A stretch of DNA of 64,000 bases from an uncultured Candidatus Saccharibacteria bacterium (GTDB lineage Bacteria; Patescibacteriota; Saccharimonadia; Saccharimonadales; Saccharimonadaceae). The stretch spans positions 1 through 64,000 of the forward strand of contig CAPFSK010000003.1 of assembly GCA_948614045.1 (NCBI GenBank), given 5' to 3'. A program made the translations under genes and the position numbers. The notes beneath the pieces were generated by a model, which saw only the letters and a program-made list of their open reading frames with translations, had not been told where the DNA came from and did no database searches. Below are positions 52,487 to 60,610 of the stretch, in pieces; position 1 is the stretch's first letter; each line of letters starts with the position of its first letter.

Positions 52487-54004
52487 ATGCCCAAATCAGA
52501 AAATCCGACCTCAGACGAGGTCAGTAAACCACCTGTGGCCGACGACACCGCCGCCGAACCAGAGTCTACAGAAAATATCACTAAGATTTCTGCCGACCCC
52601 GCCGAAAAAGCAGAAACTAGCACAGACGATATAGAAAATACGGCATCCGAAGTCGCGGAGTCTACAGAATCTACAAAAGTTGCAAAATCCGATCCGAATT
52701 CCGACGAAGCTAATCCGAAATCTGAAGCAACAGAGAAGAAAACCGCCAAAAAGTCCCGCAAAACTCAGACGAAATCGGAAGAAGTAGATTCGAATTCGGA
52801 TCAAAAATCCGTCAAAGCACCAAAAAAGAACAAAAAAGCAGAAAAAACCACAAAATCCGCAAAAACTAAAAGCCCCGTTCAAGTCACTCGGCGCTTCCGC
52901 ACAGCTGTCATATCTCTACTCTGCGTCTCTTTACTAATTTCTGCCGCCAGCCTTACTTATATCATCTGGGATATTTTGCGCGGCGACACACCAATCACTT
53001 TCAACTACGGAAGTGACGGCAATAGCACGAGTTTCGTCGAAGGCTCAATTGCCGACGTTGCCAGCAAGGTCACACCTGGTGTCGTCTCAATCGTTACCGA
53101 AGTCAATACCACTGGTTTCTTCGGTCAGACTTCGACTTCTACTGCTGCCGGCACTGGCATGATCGTCACTAAAGATGGTTATGTTTTGACTAACAAACAT
53201 GTCATCGACGGTGCGAACAAGATCCAAATCGTCCTCGACGACGGTACAACTTACGACAACGTCGCGACCGTCGCTACCGACCCGCTCAACGACGTTGCAT
53301 TTCTGAAAATCAACGACGTTTCCGACCTTCCGACCGTCAAACTCGGAGACTCTAAAACTATTATCGCCGGTCAGCAGGTTATCGCCATCGGCAACGCTCT
53401 CGGACAATTCCAAAATACAATTACTTCCGGCATTATCTCCGGGACCGGCCGCTCGATTACGGCTACCGGTAGCGATTATTCCTCAAACGAAAGCCTGACC
53501 GACATGATTCAAACCGACGCCGCAATCAACTCCGGCAATTCTGGCGGCCCACTCGTCAATGCCGCCGGCGAAGTCATTGGTATCAATACGGCAACCAGCG
53601 CCAACGCTGACGGTATCGGCTTCGCTATTCCGATTTCCAGTGTCAAAGGCATGCTGAAGAACATCACCACCAATAATTCTGCCGATCGCTCGTACATTGG
53701 CGTCTACTATGTCAACATTACACCTGACGTCGCTAAGGCCTACAACTTGCCGGTCTCTTCCGGTGCTTACGTCTACAGCCAGTCACAGTACTCCGCAATC
53801 GTCAAAGATGGCCCTGCCGCTAAGGCCGGACTAAAAGAAAAGGACATCATTACCAAAGTTAATGGCATCAAAGTTGGCAGCGCTGGCTCAGTCTCAAGCC
53901 TGATCGGCGAATACGCGCCCGGCGACACCGTTCAGCTTACCGTCATTCGTGACGGTAAAGAGCGTAGCATCAATGTTACGCTCGGAAAATGCCCGACGAA
54001 TTAA
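52487..54004 (+). CDS. HtrA/DegP-like serine protease with PDZ domain
   Basis: A 505-aa protein: long disordered cytosolic N-terminus rich in E, S, T and K (about 135 residues), one TM helix (about 140-162), a trypsin-like domain with His in LTNKHVIDG, Asp in DPLNDVAFLKI and Ser in NSGNSGGPL. A PDZ domain follows (GPAAKAGLKEKDIITKVNG). An envelope quality-control protease. SD AAGGAGGT. The N-terminal tail is much longer than usual. Confidence 0.92.
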   Translation: MPKSENPTSDEVSKPPVADDTAAEPESTENITKISADPAEKAETSTDDIENTASEVAESTESTKVAKSDPNSDEANPKSEATEKKTAKKSRKTQTKSEEVDSNSDQKSVKAPKKNKKAEKTTKSAKTKSPVQVTRRFRTAVISLLCVSLLISAASLTYIIWDILRGDTPITFNYGSDGNSTSFVEGSIADVASKVTPGVVSIVTEVNTTGFFGQTSTSTAAGTGMIVTKDGYVLTNKHVIDGANKIQIVLDDGTTYDNVATVATDPLNDVAFLKINDVSDLPTVKLGDSKTIIAGQQVIAIGNALGQFQNTITSGIISGTGRSITATGSDYSSNESLTDMIQTDAAINSGNSGGPLVNAAGEVIGINTATSANADGIGFAIPISSVKGMLKNITTNNSADRSYIGVYYVNITPDVAKAYNLPVSSGAYVYSQSQYSAIVKDGPAAKAGLKEKDIITKVNGIKVGSAGSVSSLIGEYAPGDTVQLTVIRDGKERSINVTLGKCPTN

Positions 54005-54021
54005 AGTCTAAGCTAAATTAC

Positions 54022-54049
54022 GAAACGCCTCGCATAAGCGGGGCGTTTC
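54022..54049 (+). terminator. Terminator after htrA-like gene
   Basis: GAAACGCCTCGC/GCGGGGCGTTTC stem with a 4-nt loop. Confidence 0.85.
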
Positions 54050-54079
54050 AATAGAAGATCGGCACTGAACCGGGTAACC

Positions 54080-54277
54080 CTAGAGGCAGCGGAGGCGGAG
54101 ACTAACCCAACGGTTATTGCTGTTGGAGGGATTGACGTTTGTAGGGTTCATGTCCAAGAAATATGCGTTAGTCGCTGATTGCGCCGTACGTGACCAGCCG
54201 TAGCCGTTGTTGCCAACGTTCCACATCGCACCAGCATCAACATTAACCCACCCGCTACGGACAAAAGCCAAGCGCAA
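54080..54277 (-). repeat. Hypervariable lectin-like cassette D
   Basis: Encodes LAFVRSGW, GYGWSRT, TNVNPSNSNNR and LRLRCL, stop. 5' and 3' DNA ends match the other cassettes while the interior differs. Only a TTG is available as start and no SD is seen. The rest of 54280-54534 shows no gene. Confidence 0.65.
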
Positions 54278-54534
54278 TTACACCCTATGCAAAACGCCTA
54301 AGTCCAGAAGTTGCTTAACCAAACCTCATGCCTTAACTTAAGGTATTGTACGAGACTCCTTACTTTTCCTAAATTTTAGAGCACAACTTCACGATCTTCA
54401 ATCATTGAGGGTTTAAGCGGTCGGAGCTTGACCTCAAATACCACTTCCAACTCCCATGGATTCCTAGCATCCACAAATTTATCATAACATATCCGCCCTA
54501 TGATATAATAAACGCAGATAAGACAGGAGAAAAT

Positions 54535-54864
54535 ATGCTTAGTGTTGCAGATTTCGACAAAGTCGAAATGCGCGTCGGCACAATTCTAGCCGTCAGCCCC
54601 AACAAACGCGCCCGCAAACCCGCCTATAAAGTTACGATTGACCTCGGCTCTGAACTCGGCATCAAAAATTCTTCCGCTCAAATTACCAAATACTATACCC
54701 CGGAAGACCTAATCGGAAGACAAGTAGTCGTTGTGACAAATTTTGAACCTATCCGAATTGCTGACGTCAAAAGCGAAGTCCGTATTCTCGGCGCCGAAGC
54801 TGAAGATAGTTGCGTTTTACTCAGCCTTGAGCGCCCAGTCGAAAACGGCAGTCGGATCTTCTAG
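54535..54864 (+). CDS. csaA: CsaA-like tRNA-binding domain protein
   Basis: A 109-aa OB-fold protein of the Trbp111/CsaA type: VEMRVGTILAV, KPAYKVTIDLG, SSAQIT, GRQVVVVTNFEP. CsaA is a secretion-related chaperone in Bacillus; the domain also binds tRNA. AGGAG lies 7 nt before the ATG, with TGATATAAT upstream. Confidence 0.85.
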   Translation: MLSVADFDKVEMRVGTILAVSPNKRARKPAYKVTIDLGSELGIKNSSAQITKYYTPEDLIGRQVVVVTNFEPIRIADVKSEVRILGAEAEDSCVLLSLERPVENGSRIF

Positions 54865-54890
54865 TCTAGCCAGAACATCAGCAAAAACCA

Positions 54891-54918
54891 AAAAATCCTG
54901 CCTTCGCAGGATTTTTTG
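54891..54918 (+). terminator. Terminator after csaA
   Basis: AAAATCCTGC/GCAGGATTTTTTG hairpin with a 4-nt loop. Confidence 0.9.
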
Positions 54919-54967
54919 CTGTCGCCCTGACCATTTTCCGTCTATGAGCTAGCTCACTACCAGAAAA

Positions 54968-55042
54968 TGGCTGGGGATGAGGGATTCGAACCCCCGAATG
55001 CCGGGACCAGAACCCGGTGCCTTACCACTTGGCGAATCCCCA
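54968..55042 (-). tRNA. tRNA-Gln (CTG)
   Basis: 75 nt: acceptor TGGGGAT/ATCCCCA, anticodon loop TTCTGGT (CTG), T-arm loop TTCGAAT and encoded CCA. The only promoter visible (TGCTATAAT at 55148-55153) lies upstream of the structured RNA at 55053-55141. Confidence 0.95.
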
Positions 55043-55052
55043 AGGAGCGAGT

Positions 55053-55141
55053 AAAAAGAAAACAAGTTTTCTTTTTACGAACGACGCCGGGGCGATTTTG
55101 CGAAGCAAAACCTTCCCCAAAGTGCTCAGGTTTCCCCGAAC
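55053..55141 (-). ncRNA. Candidate structured small RNA upstream of tRNA-Gln
   Basis: A TGCTATAAT box is followed within 7 nt by three hairpins: GTGTTC/GAGCAC, GGGG-TTTTGC/GCAAAA-CCCC, and AAAAAGAAAAC/GTTTTCTTTTT, which looks like a terminator. About 90 nt with no coding potential. Either an independent small RNA or the leader of a tRNA-Gln precursor. Confidence 0.5.
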
Positions 55142-55189
55142 ACCTCCATTATAGCACAAAATCCAAGTTTAGCCTAGAATTTCGCTAGC

Positions 55190-55750
55190 CTAATACTTCC
55201 GCGTCCGCTCAATCAACCCCAGATAATGCGGCGACATCAAGCCCTCCTTCGATTTCTTGATTATCTCCTCAAAATCAATCCAACGCACCCCACTATTTTC
55301 ATCCGGTTTAATTCTATATATTTCACTTTCATCCGCCTCCAGCAAGAACCCGCAATTCAAGTGCAAATGTGAACTTACGAACTCGCCTCGCCGTACATGT
55401 GGCGGTACGCCAAGAACCTCCAAATCAAAAATATCACTTATCAAGGGACGCACACTACTAAGCCCCGTCTCCTCACTCGCTTCACGCAAAGCAACTGCCA
55501 GCAAATCCGTCTCACCATCAGCATGACCGCCCGTCCACATCCACATCCGCTCAATATTATGATAAATCATTAGCGCCTTCGTCCGTTCCGCGTTTACCAC
55601 CCAACTCGAAGCTGTAAAATGACAAATCGCATTCTCGCGCGTCAACGTATCCCTAAACGTTTCCATGCATCGCAAAATCAAAGCCTTATCTGCCGCCTCT
55701 CGCCGATTTTGCGGAACGTAATCAAGAATCTGTTTTTGCAGCTGATCCAT
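55190..55750 (-). CDS. NUDIX hydrolase
   Basis: A 186-aa protein with a full Nudix box, GX5EX7REXXEEXG (from GGHADGETD through REASEETGL). Hydrolyses a nucleoside diphosphate derivative; substrate unknown. Leaderless: TATAAT ends 7 nt before the ATG. Confidence 0.88.
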   Translation of the reverse strand: MDQLQKQILDYVPQNRREAADKALILRCMETFRDTLTRENAICHFTASSWVVNAERTKALMIYHNIERMWMWTGGHADGETDLLAVALREASEETGLSSVRPLISDIFDLEVLGVPPHVRRGEFVSSHLHLNCGFLLEADESEIYRIKPDENSGVRWIDFEEIIKKSKEGLMSPHYLGLIERTRKY

Positions 55751-55797
55751 AAGCTATATTATATAGCATTTTTAGCTGCTTCATGTATATACCAAAC

Positions 55798-55832
55798 AAA
55801 AATATCTTCCGCAACACATTACAAAAGATATT
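55798..55832 (-). terminator. Terminator-like repeat, copy 1
   Basis: AAATATCTT ... AAGATATT hairpin with a T-rich exit on the minus strand, nearly identical to the tRNA-Ala terminator at 59560-59594. No minus-strand gene is visible upstream of it, so it may be a remnant. Confidence 0.55.
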
Positions 55833-55862
55833 CTCATCATTTTCAAATTCTAGTGAACCACA

Positions 55863-55961
55863 ATGCAGGAAGTTAGAACTGCTATTGTGGATGAATTACT
55901 GAATAGTAATCCGATATATTTTACTTATGATAGAAGTAGTTTTATTTATGGAATAAATTAG
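55863..55961 (+). pseudogene. Possible remnant of a gene 3' end
   Basis: A 32-codon frame (MQEVRTAIVDELLNSNPIYF and 12 more) with no SD or -10 box. The composition looks protein-like, suggesting the tail of a lost gene. Weak. Nothing else seen in 55751-56050. Confidence 0.25.
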
Positions 55962-56065
55962 TGCAGAGTGAAAACCATTATATAAAAATATAAATTTTGA
56001 TGGACTCGTATATCTATGCTCTGCGCCGTTCGTATTCATAGGGTAATTATGATATAATATTATTC

Positions 56066-57694
56066 ATGCAAGAGAATTTTGAATATTGGCTCCCCAACGA
56101 AGAGGGAAAACGAGAAAAATGTGCCACTCAATCTAACTCGGTTATAATCATTGGGGCGAATGGTGCCGGAAAAAGTCGACTAGGTGTCTGGATTGAGGAT
56201 CAGAATAGCAATAATACCCATCGAATAGGAGCACAGCAGAGACTAAATTTTAAAGAAAATATTCAACTCAAAAACTATGAAGAAGCTGAAAATATCGTCA
56301 GATACGGAAGAGCCGATCCGCAGTCAAACCCAAATAAACTTTATCGTTGGACTGTGAATGGAGAAACTCCAAATACAAGACTTATTGATGATTTTGAGCC
56401 CGTGCTAGCAGCGTTACTAGCGCGAAGAACTAATGAAGCATTAGAATTTATGGAGAGTTGTAAATGTGCACAAATCAGTAATACTGATTCTCCAAAAGTT
56501 CCAGAAACCATTGTTGATAAACTGTACTATGTCTGGAATAATATCTTTCCTCATCGTAAATTGAAAATTATTGACTCAAAGTTCTTTGCTTGCTTCAATG
56601 GTCAACAATATCCAGCTAATCAGATGAGTGACGGCGAGCGCTCCGTTTTGTACCTAGCGGCTCAAGTGTTATGCCTCCCAGAAAAACAAACGCTCATTAT
56701 AGATGAGCCGGAGTTGCATATTCATAGATCTATCATGCATCCCCTTTGGTTAGCCTTGGAAAGGTGCCGACCAGATTGCCTTTTTATCTACATTACTCAT
56801 GACACAGATTTTGCAGCGTTACATAATTCATCGGATAAAATTTGGATACAGAGCTATGATGGGCAAAACTGGCAATTGAAGAACCTAGAAAAAAGCGATG
56901 AGTTGCCAGAGGAGCTCCTGCTTGAACTATTGGGGAATAGAAGAAATGTGATATTCGTTGAGGGCGAGAAAGGCAGCTATGATATCAGGCTGTATAGTCT
57001 GTTGTATCCTGATTATTATATTGTTCCGTGTGGCAGTTGCGAACAAGTCATTTCACGCACAAAAGCCTTTGGAAAGTCCACCCAACTTCACCATTGTAAG
57101 GTGTATGGTATTATAGACCGCGACTATAGAACGGATTCTGAGTTGCTAACCTACAAATCCGATAGTATTTTCTCGATTAAAGTAGCTGAGCTAGAAAATC
57201 TCTTTCTAGCAGAAGAGGTATTGAAGTGTGTCGGCGAGCATTTGGGATGTAAGTCAGCGGTGACAGATATTAAAGATCAGGTCATGAAGAGGTTCTCTCA
57301 AGCGAAAACCGAACAAGCTAGACTTAAAGTAATCGCAGATATAAAGTATAAACTTAGTACAACAGATATTTCCGGAACGAGCGATCAGGAGATTGACAAT
57401 AGAATTCAAAATCTAGTGAACAATCTAGATTTTAATAGCATGAAGCAGGAGACCTTAGCTGAGTACGAAGACATTATTAGAAATAGCGATTACTATGAAG
57501 TCTTAGCAAAATATAATAATAAGAAAATGTCACAAAGCATTGGCCACTATTTTAGCCTACAGGACAAAGACTATATTGCCTCGGTGCTTAATTTTCTAGA
57601 GAAGGATGTCTGTAATGGTTTACGAGGGGCTTTCATAAAATATTTGCCCGAAGATATACCTACTACGCCCGTCAAAACTTCCATAGATAAGTAA
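56066..57694 (+). CDS. AAA ATPase fused to DUF4435 (PARIS-like single-chain defence protein)
   Basis: A 542-aa protein. N-terminal ABC-type ATPase: Walker A GANGAGKSRL, signature MSDGERSVLYL, Walker B LIIDEPELHIH, His-switch ITHDTDF. C-terminal half from about residue 290 is a DUF4435/TOPRIM-like domain (VIFVEGEKGSYDIRLY, GIIDRDYRTD). AriA (AAA_15) plus AriB (DUF4435) make the PARIS anti-phage system, and merged versions exist. Leaderless: TGATATAAT ends 7 nt before the ATG. An OLD-like nuclease of other function is the alternative. Confidence 0.7.
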   Translation: MQENFEYWLPNEEGKREKCATQSNSVIIIGANGAGKSRLGVWIEDQNSNNTHRIGAQQRLNFKENIQLKNYEEAENIVRYGRADPQSNPNKLYRWTVNGETPNTRLIDDFEPVLAALLARRTNEALEFMESCKCAQISNTDSPKVPETIVDKLYYVWNNIFPHRKLKIIDSKFFACFNGQQYPANQMSDGERSVLYLAAQVLCLPEKQTLIIDEPELHIHRSIMHPLWLALERCRPDCLFIYITHDTDFAALHNSSDKIWIQSYDGQNWQLKNLEKSDELPEELLLELLGNRRNVIFVEGEKGSYDIRLYSLLYPDYYIVPCGSCEQVISRTKAFGKSTQLHHCKVYGIIDRDYRTDSELLTYKSDSIFSIKVAELENLFLAEEVLKCVGEHLGCKSAVTDIKDQVMKRFSQAKTEQARLKVIADIKYKLSTTDISGTSDQEIDNRIQNLVNNLDFNSMKQETLAEYEDIIRNSDYYEVLAKYNNKKMSQSIGHYFSLQDKDYIASVLNFLEKDVCNGLRGAFIKYLPEDIPTTPVKTSIDK

Positions 57695-57726
57695 CGCACA
57701 TACTAGCTCCCTACCCTCGACAACCC

Positions 57727-57975
57727 TTATAGTATCTGAGTTCGTCCATGAATGCACACAAAAATACACCACATAAAAAATATGAGCCTACTTGCTGAGA
57801 CATAGAATTGAATCGCAAAAATGAGCAACACCGCCAAGCCCAACACTAAAAGCATAATTATCATTAGTGTTTTTGCAAAAACGTAATGCAGCTCAAAATA
57901 CCTTGTCAATGGCATACTGAAATATAGAGCCTTATTCCAAGAAAAGAACTTAGCGCAAAACGATGGTGACTGCAT
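57727..57975 (-). CDS. Small membrane protein at the end of the Fic operon
   Basis: An 82-aa protein with one or two TM helices (residues about 35-72). The ATG overlaps the stop of the upstream gene (TGATG), so translation is coupled. No family recognised. It and its upstream neighbour may be accessory parts of the Fic operon. Confidence 0.5.
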   Translation of the reverse strand: MQSPSFCAKFFSWNKALYFSMPLTRYFELHYVFAKTLMIIMLLVLGLAVLLIFAIQFYVSASRLIFFMWCIFVCIHGRTQIL

Positions 57976-58748
57976 CAAAGTCTTTTAACCTTTCTTTTTA
58001 TGCAAACGTATTTGGTCTTCATTTTATGAAATAGAACTTTATATCGCTTGATTCGCTTTGTTTTACTCAAAATTAATTGACTTGATGGAAATCCTCCATA
58101 TTGACACCTCAAAACAGCAGTCATATTATCTCCGAAAAGTTTCCAGCTATTGTATTTATATTTTGTAAAAAATACAGGCTCATGCTTATCCGTCCAATCA
58201 CTTGATCCAAATCTATACCCAAGAATATTCTGAAACGGAAGACGATATATGATCATGTCATATGGTAATTCTAGATATTTCTTAAACTGCTTATTTGAAC
58301 CATCAATAAACCACTTATGCGTTTTCTCGTTATAATAAATCCGATCACCACAAAAACTAACCTCTTCTATGATCGCTACGTCCGTATTAGAAATATACCC
58401 ACTAGGAACATGTTTTTCTGAAAATTTGTACCAGTATAAATATTTACGAAAACCGTCATCATCTAGCTTATATGGGTAATTTTTGTAGAAGACTAATCTA
58501 ACTCCATAATCATGGCCACCCGAACCAATGTATTTTTCCAATTCACGCGATAGTGTATGAGATGTTTGTTCATCACGCTGCATCTCGTTAATCTTATTCT
58601 GCATTTTTCTGGTTCTAAGATATTTTATGATATCACAAATGGCGTATATTGCCGTGATGAAACCAACGATCGTAATTATATCTATTATAAAATTGACTAG
58701 CGTTTCATTGCTGCAATACCACTCAAGCATTTTTGGACACAATTCCAT
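57975..58748 (-). CDS. Single-TM protein downstream of fic
   Basis: A 257-aa protein with an N-terminal TM helix (about residues 15-40), a coiled-coil stretch, then a mixed alpha/beta cytosolic domain with many aromatic residues and a basic tail. Start at 58748 behind AAGGG, overlapping fic by 26 nt; an ATG at 58730 is possible. Not a recognised family. Tight linkage suggests a role with the Fic toxin. Confidence 0.55.
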   Translation of the reverse strand: MELCPKMLEWYCSNETLVNFIIDIITIVGFITAIYAICDIIKYLRTRKMQNKINEMQRDEQTSHTLSRELEKYIGSGGHDYGVRLVFYKNYPYKLDDDGFRKYLYWYKFSEKHVPSGYISNTDVAIIEEVSFCGDRIYYNEKTHKWFIDGSNKQFKKYLELPYDMIIYRLPFQNILGYRFGSSDWTDKHEPVFFTKYKYNSWKLFGDNMTAVLRCQYGGFPSSQLILSKTKRIKRYKVLFHKMKTKYVCIKRKVKRL

Positions 58749-59307
58749 CAAACATCCCTTTTGACAGTTCAAGATTATTTTCAACCCTACCGACCAGTGA
58801 AGCATTATCCAGTTCATCACCAACAACTTTGCTCCAATCAATTTTATATCCCGCCTCATTTGCAACTCTTTGCCGGAAAACTCTTTGCGTACGACCATTA
58901 CCTTCACGGAATGGATGAATAAAATTCAACTGCTCATAAGAATACGCTAAACGTTCAACAAATTTTTTTCGGTTTAGACCTCGTAAGCTATTTTCTTTGC
59001 CTAGTTCATCAAATACAAACTTCGCTCCATTTTCTAGAAATCTATAATCCAAAAAATACTCTTCACTCCCTTTACGAATGTCTACCGTACGCAAATCCCC
59101 AGCCCAATCATAAATTTTGCCGAATAACGCCTTGTGAATTCTCCTTAATTCCAATAAATCAACAGTATGAGGAATACTATCCAGAGATATTTCTGCAAGC
59201 GTGACAATATCTCCTTCAGCCTTATGCAATTCTTGATAAGTTATCGCTCCGACTAAGTTTCGCAAAATACCAGTTTCCGGATCAATATACGGGTCAACAA
59301 AAGCCAA
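58723..59307 (-). CDS. Fic-domain AMP-transferase toxin
   Basis: A 194-aa Fic protein with the full motif HPFREGNGRTQR (His catalytic) and the N-terminal DPYIDPETGILRNLVG typical of the VbhT/Doc-related group. TTG start, with GGAG 11 nt upstream inside the end of the antitoxin gene. Expected to AMPylate a cell target (DNA gyrase in VbhT-like cases) unless held by its antitoxin. Confidence 0.88.
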   Translation of the reverse strand: MAFVDPYIDPETGILRNLVGAITYQELHKAEGDIVTLAEISLDSIPHTVDLLELRRIHKALFGKIYDWAGDLRTVDIRKGSEEYFLDYRFLENGAKFVFDELGKENSLRGLNRKKFVERLAYSYEQLNFIHPFREGNGRTQRVFRQRVANEAGYKIDWSKVVGDELDNASLVGRVENNLELSKGMFDGIVSKNA

Positions 59308-59309
59308 AA

Positions 59310-59474
59310 CTATTTAACTCCATAGCGAGCATAAACTTGCTCGGCAGCTTCTCGTGCAGAAATTTTGCCAGCAACATATTCATCAAGAGTCTTTTTTGTG
59401 CTTTTTGAAACATTCAAACCTTCTAGTTTTTCGTTGGCAATAGCCTGTTTGACTTTTTCTTTTCGCGATTCCAT
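59310..59474 (-). CDS. VbhA-family antitoxin
   Basis: A 54-aa protein resembling VbhA: AIANEKLEGLNVSKSTKKTL, then EYVAGKISAREAAEQVYARY. The Fic-inhibiting motif (S/T)xxxE(G/N) reads NEKLEG here, with Asn in place of Ser/Thr. It ends 2 nt before fic. Leaderless: TGATATAAT ends 7 nt before the ATG at 59474. Confidence 0.82.
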   Translation of the reverse strand: MESRKEKVKQAIANEKLEGLNVSKSTKKTLDEYVAGKISAREAAEQVYARYGVK

Positions 59475-59559
59475 ATTTACAATTATATCACAAAAGAAGT
59501 CTCCATGGAAGGTAACTAACGCACTGCACAGAAACTTCAATAAACATTATACAACAAAC

Positions 59560-59594
59560 AAAAATATCTTCTGCAGCATGTTACAAAAGATATT
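59560..59594 (-). terminator. tRNA-Ala terminator
   Basis: AAATATCTT ... AAGATATTT hairpin followed on the minus strand by TTGTTTGTTG, 19 nt after the tRNA 3' end. Confidence 0.75.
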
Positions 59595-59612
59595 TCCAAT
59601 AATTTCAGATCC

Positions 59613-59689
59613 TGGTGGAGTATATGAGACTCGAACTCATGACCTCTTCAATGCCATTGAAGCGCTCTAGCCAACTGAGCTAATACCCC
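59613..59689 (-). tRNA. tRNA-Ala (GGC)
   Basis: 77 nt: acceptor GGGGTAT/ATACTCC, D-arm GCTC/GAGC, anticodon loop ATGGCAT (GGC), T-loop TTCGAGT, encoded CCA. TGTTATAAT lies 8 nt upstream on the minus strand. Confidence 0.95.
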
Positions 59690-59791
59690 ATAGAAAGATT
59701 ATAACATAAAGAAATCGCTTTGCGAAGACCCTTTTACTAGCATCAATGCCCATTAACCCATATTTCACAAAAATAACACCGTAACGTATGT

Positions 59792-59797
59792 TATAAT
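59792..59797 (+). promoter_or_regulatory. Extended -10 promoter of the DUF4352 gene
   Basis: TGTTATAAT; the predicted start of transcription is at about 59804, the first base of the 84-nt hairpin. Confidence 0.7.
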
Positions 59798-59803
59798 AGT
59801 CTT

Positions 59804-59887
59804 GTCTAGAACAAATTCGAAGGAACAGCTTAACTTTTAAGCTGGGCTAATGTTTTCTAAAGTTAAGCCTTTGGATTTGTTCTAGAC
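59804..59887 (+). promoter_or_regulatory. 84-nt hairpin leader of the DUF4352 gene
   Basis: Arms GTCTAGAACAAATTCGAAGG and its near-complement at 59868-59887 form a 20-bp stem with two non-Watson-Crick positions. An inner CTTAACTTT/AAAGTTAAG stem follows. The arms end exactly at the predicted transcript start. May protect the mRNA 5' end, act as a regulatory leader or be a small RNA. Confidence 0.6.
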
Positions 59888-59939
59888 AAACAAATATAAC
59901 ATTGGCCCATTTTTGTTTGGCCAAAGAGAGGAATAAAAG

Positions 59940-60509
59940 ATGAGCGAAAGCAAATCAACTCAACAACCAATTTACAAAAAATGGTGGTTCTGGGCAGCAA
60001 TAGTATTAGTAACCTGTGTCATTGGTGGCGCAATAAGCGGCTCAAACAAAGACGCCCAAAAAGTCGGTGAAAACAGCAACGAAACATCAACCTCAGAGAC
60101 CAGTGACGACGATAATAGCCAAAAAACTTTCAAGGTCGGCGACATCATCGCAATTGAAAGCCAGGAAATGACAATTACATCCGTTGACCGTAACTGGAAC
60201 AGTAGTAATCAATTCGTCAAACCAGCTGAAGGTAAAGAATACATCAAGGTAAACATCACACTAACCAATAAATCGGATGATAAGATGTCATACCTCAGCA
60301 ATGCCTGGAAAATCGAAGACAAAGACGGTGCACTTGAAAATGCTGCCGTTGTCGTCGGCAATGACGATAACTTAACTTATGGCGAAATCACTGCGGGCGG
60401 TAAAAAGGCTGGCTCTCTTATCTTCGAAGTGCCAGCCGGCGACACTAATCTCAAAATCCACTATGAACCATCCTTATGGTCTGGACGCGAAGCTATTATC
60501 GAGCTTTAG
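59940..60509 (+). CDS. Membrane-anchored DUF4352 protein
   Basis: A 189-aa protein with an N-terminal TM helix (WWFWAAIVLVTCVIGGAISG), a Ser/Thr/Asp linker, then an Ig-like DUF4352 domain (EYIKVNITLTNKSDDKMSYL, SLIFEVPAG). GAGAGGA lies upstream. Extracellular, function unknown. Preceded by a hairpin leader. Confidence 0.8.
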   Translation: MSESKSTQQPIYKKWWFWAAIVLVTCVIGGAISGSNKDAQKVGENSNETSTSETSDDDNSQKTFKVGDIIAIESQEMTITSVDRNWNSSNQFVKPAEGKEYIKVNITLTNKSDDKMSYLSNAWKIEDKDGALENAAVVVGNDDNLTYGEITAGGKKAGSLIFEVPAGDTNLKIHYEPSLWSGREAIIEL

Positions 60510-60540
60510 CATCCTAAGATTAAAAACTATAATACACTTA

Positions 60541-60576
60541 ATAAAGCCCTCTGAGTTCAATTTCAGGGGGCTTTAT
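60541..60576. terminator. Bidirectional terminator
   Basis: ATAAAGCCC ... GGGCTTTAT stem between the DUF4352 gene and murD, which converge. Confidence 0.8.
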
Positions 60577-60610
60577 ACAAAATACCACTAACCTTATACC
60601 AAACGCGCCC

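Noticed and set aside
55053..55141. SRP RNA or other known RNA family for the structured region near tRNA-Gln
   Set aside because: The SRP core (GGAAG tetraloop region with its AGCA partner) is not present; I could not assign any known RNA family.
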